DNA of 64,000 nucleotides from Pseudomonas marginalis (GTDB taxonomy: Bacteria > Pseudomonadota > Gammaproteobacteria > Pseudomonadales > Pseudomonadaceae), in NCBI RefSeq assembly GCF_024169655.1, contig NZ_JALJWV010000001.1, positions 3,353,001-3,417,000 of the forward strand, given 5' to 3'. The translations under genes were made by a program, and so were the position numbers. Below the pieces are notes generated by a model. It saw only the letters and a program-made list of their open reading frames with translations. It searched no databases and was not told the origin of the DNA. Below are positions 8,947-17,513 of this stretch, one piece after another. Numbering within the stretch: position 1 is the first letter of the stretch; each line of letters begins with the position of its first letter.

Positions 8947-11472
8947 TCAAGTGACCGAAGCATTCTCGCCCTGGCTGGTACGACGCTTGGTGGACGGTTC
9001 CAACGCTTGCTTGCGTTGCTGCAACGCCTCCAGCAGGCCGAAGTCCTGCGCGAAGTCGTCGACCTGGATGGCGTGGTCGGCATATTCCACATAGCGTGCG
9101 AGCAAGGCGTCTTCGTCGCTGCTGATCAAGTCCAGCGCCCGCGCCTTGACGCGCCACGCGGCAAAGGCCGTGGCGGCGATGGGCATCGGTTCAAGCAAGC
9201 CCTGTTTGATCGCGGGCTTGAGCCGTGCTTCGATCAGCTCCACCTGCGGCAACAGGCGGAAAGCCAATTCGCCGTAGGCCAGCTTGTCGATTTCCGGACG
9301 TGGGATGTAGGAATTGGCCAGCAAGCGCTCACGGGTTTCACCGGGGGTCTGCACCACATCCGCCACCTGAGCCAGCAGCCGATCCGAGGGTTTGCGCAAC
9401 GGCATGCCAAACGGAAAACTCAAGCCGCGCACCACCGCCGCCGCGGCTTTCGACGGATAGTTATCGAGTGTTTCGGCGAGGGCTTCATGGGCGCGCAGCA
9501 ACGCATCCTGGGCCGACCAATGCACCAGCGGCAAATCCGCCTGGGGCCGGCCGTCATCTTCAAAGCGCTTGAGCACGCAGGACAGGATGTACAACTGCGA
9601 CAGAATATCGCCCAGACGCCCGGTGATACTTTCCTTGCGCTTGAGCGCACCGCCGAGCACGCCCATGGAAACATCCGAGATCAATGCCAGCACCACCGAC
9701 AGCCGATTGGCCTGGCGATAGTAGGACGCCAACGCCGGGTCGGTCTTCACCGGGGCGCCAATCAAGCGCCCGCCGGTCAACGCATGCACCGCTGCGCGTG
9801 TGGTGTTGGCGAGGACAAAGCTCACATGGCCGAACATCGCACTGTCGAACGCCTCCAGCGCCTTGCGTCGGTCGGGGTTGCGCGCGGCCTCCATCTCGCG
9901 GAACACATAGGGATGGCAACGAATCAGGCCCTGGCCAAAGATGATCAGGCAGCGCGTCATGATGTTCGCGCCTTCCACCGTGATCGCAATCGGGCTTTGT
10001 TGATAAGCACGGGCCAGGAAGTTATTCGGACCCATGCAGATGCCCTTGCCCGCGACGATATCCATGCCGTCGTTGACGATCATCCGTGCGCGCTCGGTGA
10101 CGTGGTACTTGGCGATGGCCGAAATCACCGAGGGTTTTTCCCCCGCATCCAGGGACGCCACCGACACCTTGCGCACCGCATCGCAGGCATACAAATGCCC
10201 GGCCATGCGCGCCAACGGCGCCTGCACACCTTCGAACTTGCCGATGGGCAGGCCGAACTGTTTGCGCATCGCCGCATAGGCGCTGGTGCCGCGTACCGCG
10301 ACCTTGCCCAGGCCGACGTTGGCCGATGGCAGGGAAATCGCCCGGCCGGCCGCCAGGCACTCCATCAACATGCGCCAGCCGTTGCCGACTTGTTCGCGGC
10401 CACCGATCACCCAGTCCAGGGGAATGAACACATCCTTGCCGGTGGTAGGACCGTTCTGAAACACCGCGTTGAGCGGCCAGTGCCGGCGACCGCTGTTGAC
10501 GCCGGGATGGGACGTCGGGATCAGCGCACAGGTGATCCCCAGCGAACCGGGCTGCCCGAGCAAGCCATCCGGGTCTTCGGCGCGAAACGCCAGGCCGAGC
10601 ACCGTGGCAATCGGGCCAAGGGTGATGTAGCGCTTGTCCCAGGTCACGTTGAAACCCAGCACTTCCTCGCCTTCGTGCAGGCCTTTGCAGACGATGCCCA
10701 GGTCTGGAATCGCCCCGGCGTCGGAACCGGCATACGGGCTGGTCAGCGCGAAACACGGGATGTCTTCGCCACGCGCCAGACGCGGCAGGTAGTAATTGCG
10801 CTGGGCATCGGTGCCGTAATGCAGCAGCAATTCCGCGGGGCCCAGGGAGTTGGGCACCATCACCGAAATCGCCGCCGCCGAGCAGCGTGTCGACAGCTTC
10901 ATCACCACTTGCGAATGCGCGTAGTGGGAGAAGCCTTTGCCGCCGTACTGCGTAGGAATGATCATGCCGAGGAAACCGGCGTCCTTGGTGTATTGCCAGC
11001 CTGCGGGGGACATGTCTTGCCAGACCTGGGTGGTTTCCCAGTCGTTGGCGATGTCGCACAGGGTTTCGACTTCATTGTCGAGGAACGCTTGTTCCTCGGC
11101 ACTCAGGCTGGCCGGCGCGGCTTGCAGCAGGCGTTGCCAGTCGGGTCGGCCGCTGAACAGTTCGGCATCCCACCACACAGTGCCGGACTCGATGGCCGCG
11201 CGCTCGGTGTCGGACATTGCCGGCATGATGGTACGAAACAGGCTCAGCGCCTGGCGGGTCAGCAGGCTGCGACGCAGCGGTTTGATGGTCATCAGCAACG
11301 CTGGCAACACCACCAGCAGCGCCACGACGGTGGTGCCGAAAACGGCGACCACGTTGAACAGGTAGCCGGCCGCCAGCCAGGCCAGGCCGGCGCCCAACCA
11401 GTGGATAGCGGCGGCTTGTCGATATGCCAGGGCAATCGCGGCTGCGAAACCCACCAATAACCAGATCACCAT
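8947..11472 (-). CDS. fadE: Acyl-CoA dehydrogenase, FadE type
   Basis: An 841-residue protein, close to the size of E. coli FadE (814) and much longer than soluble acyl-CoA dehydrogenases (about 380). The N-terminus has two hydrophobic segments (residues about 2-20 and 28-55) that would anchor it in the inner membrane. The acyl-CoA dehydrogenase domains follow, with the flavin-binding segments CFALTSPYAGSDAG and YITLGPIATVLG. It introduces the first double bond in beta-oxidation and hands electrons to ETF or a related carrier. GAGG precedes the ATG. It is the first gene of the downstream run FabG-MaoC-thiolase-ligase, with gaps of 71 bases or less. Confidence 0.9.
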   Translation of the reverse strand: MVIWLLVGFAAAIALAYRQAAAIHWLGAGLAWLAAGYLFNVVAVFGTTVVALLVVLPALLMTIKPLRRSLLTRQALSLFRTIMPAMSDTERAAIESGTVWWDAELFSGRPDWQRLLQAAPASLSAEEQAFLDNEVETLCDIANDWETTQVWQDMSPAGWQYTKDAGFLGMIIPTQYGGKGFSHYAHSQVVMKLSTRCSAAAISVMVPNSLGPAELLLHYGTDAQRNYYLPRLARGEDIPCFALTSPYAGSDAGAIPDLGIVCKGLHEGEEVLGFNVTWDKRYITLGPIATVLGLAFRAEDPDGLLGQPGSLGITCALIPTSHPGVNSGRRHWPLNAVFQNGPTTGKDVFIPLDWVIGGREQVGNGWRMLMECLAAGRAISLPSANVGLGKVAVRGTSAYAAMRKQFGLPIGKFEGVQAPLARMAGHLYACDAVRKVSVASLDAGEKPSVISAIAKYHVTERARMIVNDGMDIVAGKGICMGPNNFLARAYQQSPIAITVEGANIMTRCLIIFGQGLIRCHPYVFREMEAARNPDRRKALEAFDSAMFGHVSFVLANTTRAAVHALTGGRLIGAPVKTDPALASYYRQANRLSVVLALISDVSMGVLGGALKRKESITGRLGDILSQLYILSCVLKRFEDDGRPQADLPLVHWSAQDALLRAHEALAETLDNYPSKAAAAVVRGLSFPFGMPLRKPSDRLLAQVADVVQTPGETRERLLANSYIPRPEIDKLAYGELAFRLLPQVELIEARLKPAIKQGLLEPMPIAATAFAAWRVKARALDLISSDEDALLARYVEYADHAIQVDDFAQDFGLLEALQQRKQALEPSTKRRTSQGENASVT

Positions 11473-11758
11473 GGGGATACCTCAACTTGATTCAGGGGAC
11501 GGCCAACGCCCAAACAGATCGGAATGACCTGTGACGTAAAGCCACACTACAAACTTAAAAAGACAATTTCAAATTTTGTTTTAAAATTTTTATTTAGTCA
11601 TTTGACAAAAAAATTAACGGCCTAAAGAGTCAGCCGGGTTGATTAGTGGTGAAGGGATCGGAACGGGTCGCGTGGGCGACCCGTCGATGCAATGCCAGCC
11701 CCAGGCCGGGCAGAAAGATGCGCTGACTGCTCACGGACAGTGGCGTGGCGACAGTAGA
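11473..11758. promoter_or_regulatory. fadE upstream region: A/T-rich tract and hairpin
   Basis: This 286-base gap separates the porin stop from the dehydrogenase start, both on the minus strand. Bases 11551-11617 are strongly A/T-rich and contain AATTTCAAATTTTG. On the minus strand TTGTCA followed 17 bases later by TTTAAA could be a promoter for fadE and the genes after it. On the porin side a perfect 9-bp hairpin (ACGGGTCGC-GTGG-GCGACCCGT) lies at 11663-11684. Confidence 0.4.
11663..11684 (-). terminator. GC hairpin downstream of FadL-type porin
   Basis: A perfect inverted repeat, 9-bp stem with a 4-base loop, sits about 75 bases past the porin stop. It has no T-run, so it is either a weak terminator or an RNA-stabilising structure. 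Confidence 0.4.
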
Positions 11759-13177
11759 TCAAAACTCGTAGGTGACCCCCAGGCTGACTACGTCCCCATA
11801 AGCCTCCGCCTTGCCGTCCAAGGTTGCACCGCCCAGGCGATCCTGGTTGTGGGTTTGCAGCTTGGCCTTCTCAACAAACTGGTGGGAGTAAGAACCGTCG
11901 ATGCCCAGGCCTGGGATAGCCCGGATCTTGTAGCCGAAGCCCAGGGACGTGAAAATCCGGTCGCCGTCTGGAATACGTGGGTCGCGGGTGGAGTCCCGGG
12001 TAGGCGTCTGGTCCGTTGCCACACCGGCGCGCAGAGTGAAGTCGTTGGTGAGTTTGTAGTCGCCACCGAGGGAGACCATCCAGGCATCCTTGTAGTTATA
12101 AGGAATGGCCACAATGGTGGAGCCTTCAGATTTCAAGGTCAGGTTTTTGAACGATGACCACTGGGTCCAGGTGACGCTGGCGCCGAGGGTGAATCGGTCG
12201 GTGAACTGGTGCACCCAGTCAACGGACGCGTTGGCGGGAACATCCAGTTGAGTGGTGGCATTGGCGCCATTCGAGTTAAGCGTAAGCCCCGGGTAGGCTT
12301 GAGAAGGAAGACCAGAGTCGATCAGTCCCTTGGAAAATGGATCAGCATAAATGCTGTACTTACCCTCTAGTTTGTTTTTAATTTTTGCATGATAGTTCAG
12401 GCCAATGGTGTCTTGCAGAGTGGGCTTCCAAGCCAAGCCTGCGAACCAGCCCACCGAGGTATTGTCGACCTTCACTCGTATCAGCGAGTATCCCGCACCG
12501 GAAGGAAACGCAGCGCCTATCGCTGGCGAAAGGGCTGCAGCGGCAAACAGGTCGATGTTCTGGCTCACAAAACCCTTGGTGTGCTGAACAATGGCGCCGC
12601 CACCGACAGAGAACTCATCATTGACCTTGAATGACAAGGAACCGGTCACCCCCACCGTTTCGATTCGGGTATCCACAGCAAAGTCGCGTCCGATCCAATC
12701 GTCGTCCCAAGTGGTACGCGCGCCCATCGGCACGACCTGGCTTAGACCGAAGGCGAAACGGTCACCCAGCGGCATAACCATAAAACCAGTAGGTAACCAG
12801 GCAGTGAAACCGCCTTGGCCACCGTCACCGGTACGCGGGACGGAGTCGAAAGTGCCGTTAACTGGATCAAGAGTGACTTTGGCCGGATCATTGCCAGCAT
12901 AATCCTTGGCCGTTCCCTTGTATTTGATATTGATACGCGCGTAATCGATGTTGAATTGCGCGACATTGTGATCGATGAACGCCATGGCAGCAGGGTTGTT
13001 GTACGCCGATGACGGGTCATCTTTAAACATTGAACCACCACCAAATGCGCGACCCCACCCCTCTGCCCCGAAAGTTGGCGTGGCGAAGCCACCGGCCTGT
13101 GCTGAACTCGCGGCTACCAGTCCGCTCACTATAGCCAGCCCTAATAATGTGCGAGCGTGTTGTTTTTTATTTTTCAT
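11759..13177 (-). CDS. OmpP1/FadL/TodX family outer-membrane transporter
   Basis: A 472-residue outer-membrane beta-barrel for hydrophobic substrates. A signal peptide (residues 1-28, ending AQA) precedes GGFATPTFGAEGWGRAFGGG, which resembles the N-terminal plug of FadL proteins. NNPAAMAF matches the family NPA box, and the protein ends in the usual aromatic barrel terminus (SLGVTYEF). AGGAG precedes the ATG. Its position between alkB/praB-like genes and beta-oxidation genes suggests uptake of alkanes or long-chain fatty acids. Confidence 0.9.
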   Translation of the reverse strand: MKNKKQHARTLLGLAIVSGLVAASSAQAGGFATPTFGAEGWGRAFGGGSMFKDDPSSAYNNPAAMAFIDHNVAQFNIDYARINIKYKGTAKDYAGNDPAKVTLDPVNGTFDSVPRTGDGGQGGFTAWLPTGFMVMPLGDRFAFGLSQVVPMGARTTWDDDWIGRDFAVDTRIETVGVTGSLSFKVNDEFSVGGGAIVQHTKGFVSQNIDLFAAAALSPAIGAAFPSGAGYSLIRVKVDNTSVGWFAGLAWKPTLQDTIGLNYHAKIKNKLEGKYSIYADPFSKGLIDSGLPSQAYPGLTLNSNGANATTQLDVPANASVDWVHQFTDRFTLGASVTWTQWSSFKNLTLKSEGSTIVAIPYNYKDAWMVSLGGDYKLTNDFTLRAGVATDQTPTRDSTRDPRIPDGDRIFTSLGFGYKIRAIPGLGIDGSYSHQFVEKAKLQTHNQDRLGGATLDGKAEAYGDVVSLGVTYEF

Positions 13178-13316
13178 TTACCACTCCTGATTATTTTAAG
13201 CGCCGGTATTACCGGGTATGCCTTGTTCCGCAGGCCTTTCCAGTTATTCTCGAATCAAGTAACTACGCGACCCAACAGCGTTCTTTAAAGAAAAAACAGA
13301 TTCAAAAAAACCAACA

Positions 13317-13342
13317 GCAGGCGCCCTATTAAAGACGCCTGC
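13317..13342 (-). terminator. Rho-independent terminator after PraB-like gene
   Basis: The inverted repeat GCAGGCG...CGCCTGC (7-bp stem, 12-base loop) is followed, reading the minus strand, by a run of seven T (13304-13310). It lies about 40 bases past the stop of the gene at 13382-13909 and separates it from the porin gene. Confidence 0.65.
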
Positions 13343-13381
13343 CTTTTAACGGGTGATCAGCCCTTAGTTCTCAAACCAGAA

Positions 13382-13909
13382 TCAAGGAACAACGGTGATG
13401 GGTGTGGATGTGGCCGAGGTAACGGTCACGTTCAAGGTTTGCACTGTGCAATTTGGTGCCACAGCCTGACCGGACGCAGTCAGGACGTGCGTGGTATTGC
13501 TGTAACCGACCGAAATAGGCGACGGACCACAGGTAGTTACAGGCAGAGGGGCATGATTAATATTGAAGCCAACACCAGCGACGGTGCCAAGCGCAGCGGC
13601 GCCCGACAGACTTGTGGCGGTCAACGTCCAAGGCAAGTAAGGAGTTGTCTGTGGATAGTTACACACGTCGCTAGATCCGCTTACTACTGCACTGGTAATG
13701 ATGCCGAGGCCAGCACTGTTGACAGACCCAGTAAAAGTCACGTTACAGGTAATCGGAATTTGGAACGAAGATGGAGACTTCGTGACAATGGTGCCTGTAG
13801 CAGTGAACCCTGTGTTGAGTGGGCTCAGACTAACAGCATTCGCCATCGAAGCAGCACCCATGCACACGGTCAAAGCGGACAACGATACGAGGGTTTTCAA
13901 ACTTTTCAT
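13382..13909 (-). CDS. PraB-like exported protein (paralogue 1)
   Basis: A 175-residue protein with a clear signal peptide (residues 1-25, ending ANA). The mature part is rich in Ser, Thr, Val and Gly, suggesting a beta-strand secreted protein. It shares a skeleton with the next gene upstream: four cysteines in equivalent places (ITCNV, DVCNY, TTCGPS, NCTVQ), the segment LPW[T/I]L, and the CGPS motif. That neighbour resembles Pseudomonas PraB, annotated as an 'alkane oxidation protein activator'. GAGGAA precedes the ATG. Function is inferred only from this resemblance and from the position next to alkB. Confidence 0.65.
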   Translation of the reverse strand: MKSLKTLVSLSALTVCMGAASMANAVSLSPLNTGFTATGTIVTKSPSSFQIPITCNVTFTGSVNSAGLGIITSAVVSGSSDVCNYPQTTPYLPWTLTATSLSGAAALGTVAGVGFNINHAPLPVTTCGPSPISVGYSNTTHVLTASGQAVAPNCTVQTLNVTVTSATSTPITVVP

Positions 13910-14043
13910 TATTTTTCCTCACATGTTATGGCGAATCATTTCGCCAGGGGTAATGGCCATGAACGAGAGGTCACGGAGAAACTGCAGAACTTCCCTTTCC
14001 AGCCAAATTTCAATTCAATTACCGCTGCAACTATCGGATGTAG

Positions 14044-14538
14044 TTATTCGACAACTTTGAAGTTGGCCGGCATCTTGATCGACACCGTCTTGATCTTGCA
14101 GTCTTCGCCAATCGGCACATTGGCGGCTTCCAACTTGCCGGTGGCGTTATCCCAGGTGCCGTCGGCCGTGGACGGGCCGCACTTGCCGCCCAGGCCAAAG
14201 GCGTGGACGTCCACGCTGATCTTCGACATCGAGCCGCTTTGGGTGTCTTTGGCCACTAATATCCACGGCAGGTTGATGGCTTCGACCCGGCTGCACTTGA
14301 GGCCGCCGTCGAATTCGACCTTGTCGACATTGACCGAGGAACCATCGGCGGCGACCTTGCCCGCCACCTTGATGGTGCAGTCGGCACTGATCAGTTTGCC
14401 TTTGGAAAAACTGATAGGGCCTTGCGCAGTAAACGTACTGCCGGCAGGTTCAATACGGGCAGCCTGGGCCTGTTGATAGACAATCAGACCCAATGCCGCC
14501 AATAGAATATGGGCGGTGAACTTGGCAGGTGCTTGCAT
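14044..14538 (-). CDS. praB: Alkane oxidation activator PraB-like exported protein
   Basis: A 164-residue protein with a signal peptide (residues 1-26, ending AQA). It matches the PraB type: FTAQGPISFSKG near the N-terminus, LPWILVAKD in the middle, GLGGKCGPS, and a final Cys in EDCKIKT. There are four cysteines, suggesting two disulfides in the periplasm or outside the cell. PraA/PraB in P. aeruginosa are known to be needed for efficient alkane growth. AAGGACG precedes the ATG. It lies 135 bases downstream of alkB on the same strand and upstream of its paralogue. Confidence 0.75.
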   Translation of the reverse strand: MQAPAKFTAHILLAALGLIVYQQAQAARIEPAGSTFTAQGPISFSKGKLISADCTIKVAGKVAADGSSVNVDKVEFDGGLKCSRVEAINLPWILVAKDTQSGSMSKISVDVHAFGLGGKCGPSTADGTWDNATGKLEAANVPIGEDCKIKTVSIKMPANFKVVE

Positions 14539-14673
14539 GGTGGACGTCCTTCCCTTGCTTTTATTGTTGTGGGGTCAAACAACTTTCTTGCAATGAAATC
14601 AACAAACGACGGGCGATAAAAAACCGCGCGACACAAAGATCCCGAGCACGCTAGGTAACTTTCTCAGTTCATC

Positions 14674-15954
14674 TCAAAACGTCTTAGTATGGCCGCCGTA
14701 TTGTGTCAGATAGTGCAAACGCTTGGACGGTTGAAGATTGGTCAGGGTGATATCCCCGGCATAATGCCTGAGCACTCGATGATCCATCCGTCGTCGCCAC
14801 AAGTACGGTACATAAGCCCAGACAATCATGCTCGCATAACCGTAGGGAAGTTGCGGCGATTCATCGAAGTGACGCAACGATTGATAACTGCGCGTCGGGT
14901 TGGCGTGGTGATCGGAATGCCGTTGCAACTGGAACAGAAAGATATTGGTGACAATTCGATTACTGTTCCACGAGTGCCGCGGTGAGCAACGCTCATAACG
15001 CCCATTGGGCAACTTCTGGCGTTTAAGGCCGTAGTGTTCGACGTAGTTCACCACTTCCAGCAGCGAGAAGCCGTAGATGCCCTGGATGATCAGGAACGGA
15101 ATCACCGCCGCCCCCAACCAGACAATCATCGCGCCCCACAACACCACGCTGTACAGCCAGGCGCTGAGCACCGCGTTTTTCCAGTGCCAGGCCGGCAAGC
15201 CGAGTTTGCGCAGGCGTTCGCGCTCCAGGTTCCACGCCGAACGTGTGCTGCCCCACACCGAACGCGGCAGGAAGGCCCAGAAACTCTCGCCAAGGCGCGA
15301 ACTGGCCGGATCTTCCGGGGTGGCGACACGGACATGATGGCCGCGGTTATGTTCGGTGTAGAAGTGCCCATAGAACGTCGGCGCCAGGGTGACTTTGGCC
15401 AGGAACACTTCCAGCGGCTTGGGCTTGTGCCCCAGCTCGTGGGCAGTGTTGATCGCGATGCCGGTCGCGGCGCCCGTGGACATGGCCATGCCCAGGTACG
15501 TGAACGCACTGACCTCACCGTGAAGCTGGGTGCGCGAGGTGATATAGGCGGCCGTTTTTGCCAGCCCGCTCGAAGGCTCCAGTGCGGCGCTGGCCTGGAG
15601 CAAACCGCCGTGGATGATCCAGTCGATACCGCCGACCGCCAGCCAGCCGGTGATCACCACCGAAGCAATGACGAACAGCACGCCGGTGTAGATGATCCAG
15701 CGGTAGTAGCGTTGCGATTCGAGGTGGCCGACGGCGGACTCGGGCGGGTTACTCACGTCTTCGCCCAACAGGCCATCGATCAGCGGGATGAGGCCGAAGA
15801 TCACCAATACGCCAACCCACCACAGTTGTTGCACGCCGCTGGTGATTGCCAGTGTGCCGGCGAGTAAAGGCGTTGCCAGGGGCAGGATGCCGAGCCACCA
15901 CAGGTGGCGTTTGCCGTCGGCCCAGACCTGCGGAGTTGCCAGGGTCTGACTCAT
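14674..15954 (-). CDS. alkB: Alkane 1-monooxygenase AlkB
   Basis: A 426-residue integral-membrane di-iron hydroxylase that converts n-alkanes to 1-alkanols using rubredoxin electrons. All diagnostic boxes are present: HELGHK (172-177), EHNRGHH (201-207), NYVEHYGL (303-310) and LQRHSDHH (343-350). Hydrophobic segments around residues 20-38, 43-62, 86-106 and 265-292 fit membrane helices. The ATG at 15954 follows GGAGG; an upstream in-frame extension to 16071 lacks support. No rubredoxin or rubredoxin reductase gene is visible in this window, so these must be encoded elsewhere. Confidence 0.95.
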   Translation of the reverse strand: MSQTLATPQVWADGKRHLWWLGILPLATPLLAGTLAITSGVQQLWWVGVLVIFGLIPLIDGLLGEDVSNPPESAVGHLESQRYYRWIIYTGVLFVIASVVITGWLAVGGIDWIIHGGLLQASAALEPSSGLAKTAAYITSRTQLHGEVSAFTYLGMAMSTGAATGIAINTAHELGHKPKPLEVFLAKVTLAPTFYGHFYTEHNRGHHVRVATPEDPASSRLGESFWAFLPRSVWGSTRSAWNLERERLRKLGLPAWHWKNAVLSAWLYSVVLWGAMIVWLGAAVIPFLIIQGIYGFSLLEVVNYVEHYGLKRQKLPNGRYERCSPRHSWNSNRIVTNIFLFQLQRHSDHHANPTRSYQSLRHFDESPQLPYGYASMIVWAYVPYLWRRRMDHRVLRHYAGDITLTNLQPSKRLHYLTQYGGHTKTF

Positions 15955-16248
15955 GGCAACCTCCGGACGAGGCAGGTGCAAAACAGGTTCGAGGAGCGCG
16001 AAAAGCTCCGGGAAATCAACCATGCGATAAAAGACGTTTTTTTCATTGTTATTCGCTCTTAGGCATTTCAAAAATCATTTCAAAACAAACATTGAAATAT
16101 TTTTTTAAATAAATAACGCGGAATCATTAGGTCGTCAACTAGTTTTTCAAGCCCTTATTGACGTGACCGAGCAGTCTCTTTTCCCGCCACAGGGTCAGGT
16201 GTCTAGGACAAGCATTGACGCTGTTCAACCGCGGGTCGGAGGGCACAA
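15955..16248. promoter_or_regulatory. alkB promoter region with repeated ATTTCAAA motifs
   Basis: The gap between alkB and the esterase stop has an A/T-rich core at 16060-16118. It holds two direct copies of ATTTCAAAA 12 bases apart (from 16065 and 16077) and an inverted ATTGAAAT at 16091-16098, then TTTTTTTAAATAAATAA. Direct repeats with one period near a helical turn look like a regulator site for alkB. No regulator gene is adjacent. Confidence 0.4.
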
Positions 16249-17247
16249 CTATTTGCTCGCCAGGGCGAACGGAGGATGCAACACCGTGGCGTTTTGCACC
16301 GCCCGGGCACGTTTAGCCACCTGTTCCACCACCGCCACCACGCGCTCCGTGGCGGTGATCGGCAGCATATGGCCGCGCCCTTCCACCAACTGCAGCTTGA
16401 CGCCGGGCACCCGGCTCGCCAGGGCCTGGCCGTGCTTTTGAAAGTCCAGCACCTGGTCCTTTGCGCCGTATATCAGGCCAATGGGCAGGGTCAGTTGCGG
16501 GTAGCGCTTGACCATGCCCGGCAGGTAATCGTTGACCTGGTTGATCTCGGTGGAGGCCGCGTAGAAGTTGGCCGGGCGCATGCCGAGCAGCCCACCGCCG
16601 CGGGTGGCGAAGTCCGCTGGAGCGGGATCGGGGGCGAACACGCCTTTGACCACCGAACCTTTGGTCAGCAGGCCGATAGGCAGGGTCAGGGTATGCGACA
16701 GCCAGCGACGCAACCCTGCCGGGCGCACCGCCAATGACAGGAACACCAGCGGCAATAGGCGTTGGGGATGGGTCAACGGTGCCACCAGGATCAACCCCGA
16801 GACCGCGTGGGGATGGTCAAGCGCCAGTGCCAGGGCAATCGCACCGCCGAGGGAATGCCCCAGCACCAGCGGTTTTTCCAGGCCCAGCGTCTGAATAAAG
16901 GCAGCGATTTGCCGGGCCTGGGCCGGCAGGTCCGCCGCCGTACCCGGATGCCGGGAGGAATAGCCCGACCCCGGTCGGTCGACGCTGATGACGCGAAAAT
17001 GCTGGCGTAACTGGCCGGACAAGGCGTAGGTCAGGTTGCGACTGCTGCCCATCAGCCCGTGAATCATCACCAGCGCCGGGCCCTTGCCCTCGTCGTAATA
17101 ATGAAAGCGCTCGCCATCGACCTCGACGAAGCGCCCATTGCCTGGAACGGCCGCTTCAATGCGCCGTGTCATCCAGGCACTGAAGCCCCCTAACACAACG
17201 CTCGCTGCGACCAGCACACCCGCAGCAATAACCCATTCAACAGCCAT
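16249..17247 (-). CDS. Alpha/beta-fold hydrolase (esterase/lipase-like)
   Basis: A 332-residue hydrolase with an N-terminal hydrophobic anchor (residues about 4-25). It has the oxyanion segment MIHGLMGSSRN, the nucleophile elbow GHSLGG, the acid in YGAKDQVLDF and a catalytic His in GRGHMLP. The ATG at 17247 has AGAGGAC before it. In P. fluorescens an esterase accompanies alkB, and here an esterase would also complete a Baeyer-Villiger route by splitting an ester made by the divergent monooxygenase; both links are inference. It lies upstream of alkB on the same strand, separated by 294 bases, so it may have its own promoter. Confidence 0.85.
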   Translation of the reverse strand: MAVEWVIAAGVLVAASVVLGGFSAWMTRRIEAAVPGNGRFVEVDGERFHYYDEGKGPALVMIHGLMGSSRNLTYALSGQLRQHFRVISVDRPGSGYSSRHPGTAADLPAQARQIAAFIQTLGLEKPLVLGHSLGGAIALALALDHPHAVSGLILVAPLTHPQRLLPLVFLSLAVRPAGLRRWLSHTLTLPIGLLTKGSVVKGVFAPDPAPADFATRGGGLLGMRPANFYAASTEINQVNDYLPGMVKRYPQLTLPIGLIYGAKDQVLDFQKHGQALASRVPGVKLQLVEGRGHMLPITATERVVAVVEQVAKRARAVQNATVLHPPFALASK

Positions 17248-17513
17248 AGCTCGGTCCTCTGCTTCCCTGCTGCCGACCGCCCGACCGGAATTGATCAAGG
17301 CCTCAGCCATCGTCCACACCCTGGACCTAAACTTCGTGCATACCGTCGGACACGTCGCACATGAGGAGCCAGGGACTAGCGTAGGCGATATTTTCAGGTA
17401 GATTATTTAAAATCTTTTTTAAAATAAGTAATTCAATTTTTCTTTGCAATGGTGTTCTATCTAAAAGACAAAACAAAAACAGGAGCACATCCGATGCCCA
17501 TGCAGGACAGCCT
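17248..17513. promoter_or_regulatory. Divergent promoter region with A/T-rich dyad
   Basis: The 266-base gap between the divergent hydrolase and monooxygenase genes contains an A/T-rich dyad at about 17400-17430 (TTATTTAAAATC then TTTTTTAAAATAAG). It resembles in composition the tracts before alkB and fadE and probably contains the promoter of the monooxygenase operon. Confidence 0.35.

Noticed and set aside
8923..11460. 845-codon open frame on the plus strand
   Set aside because: It is the antisense of the FadE-type gene in GC-rich DNA; its translation is low-complexity Arg/Gly/His/Gln and has no motif or ribosome site.
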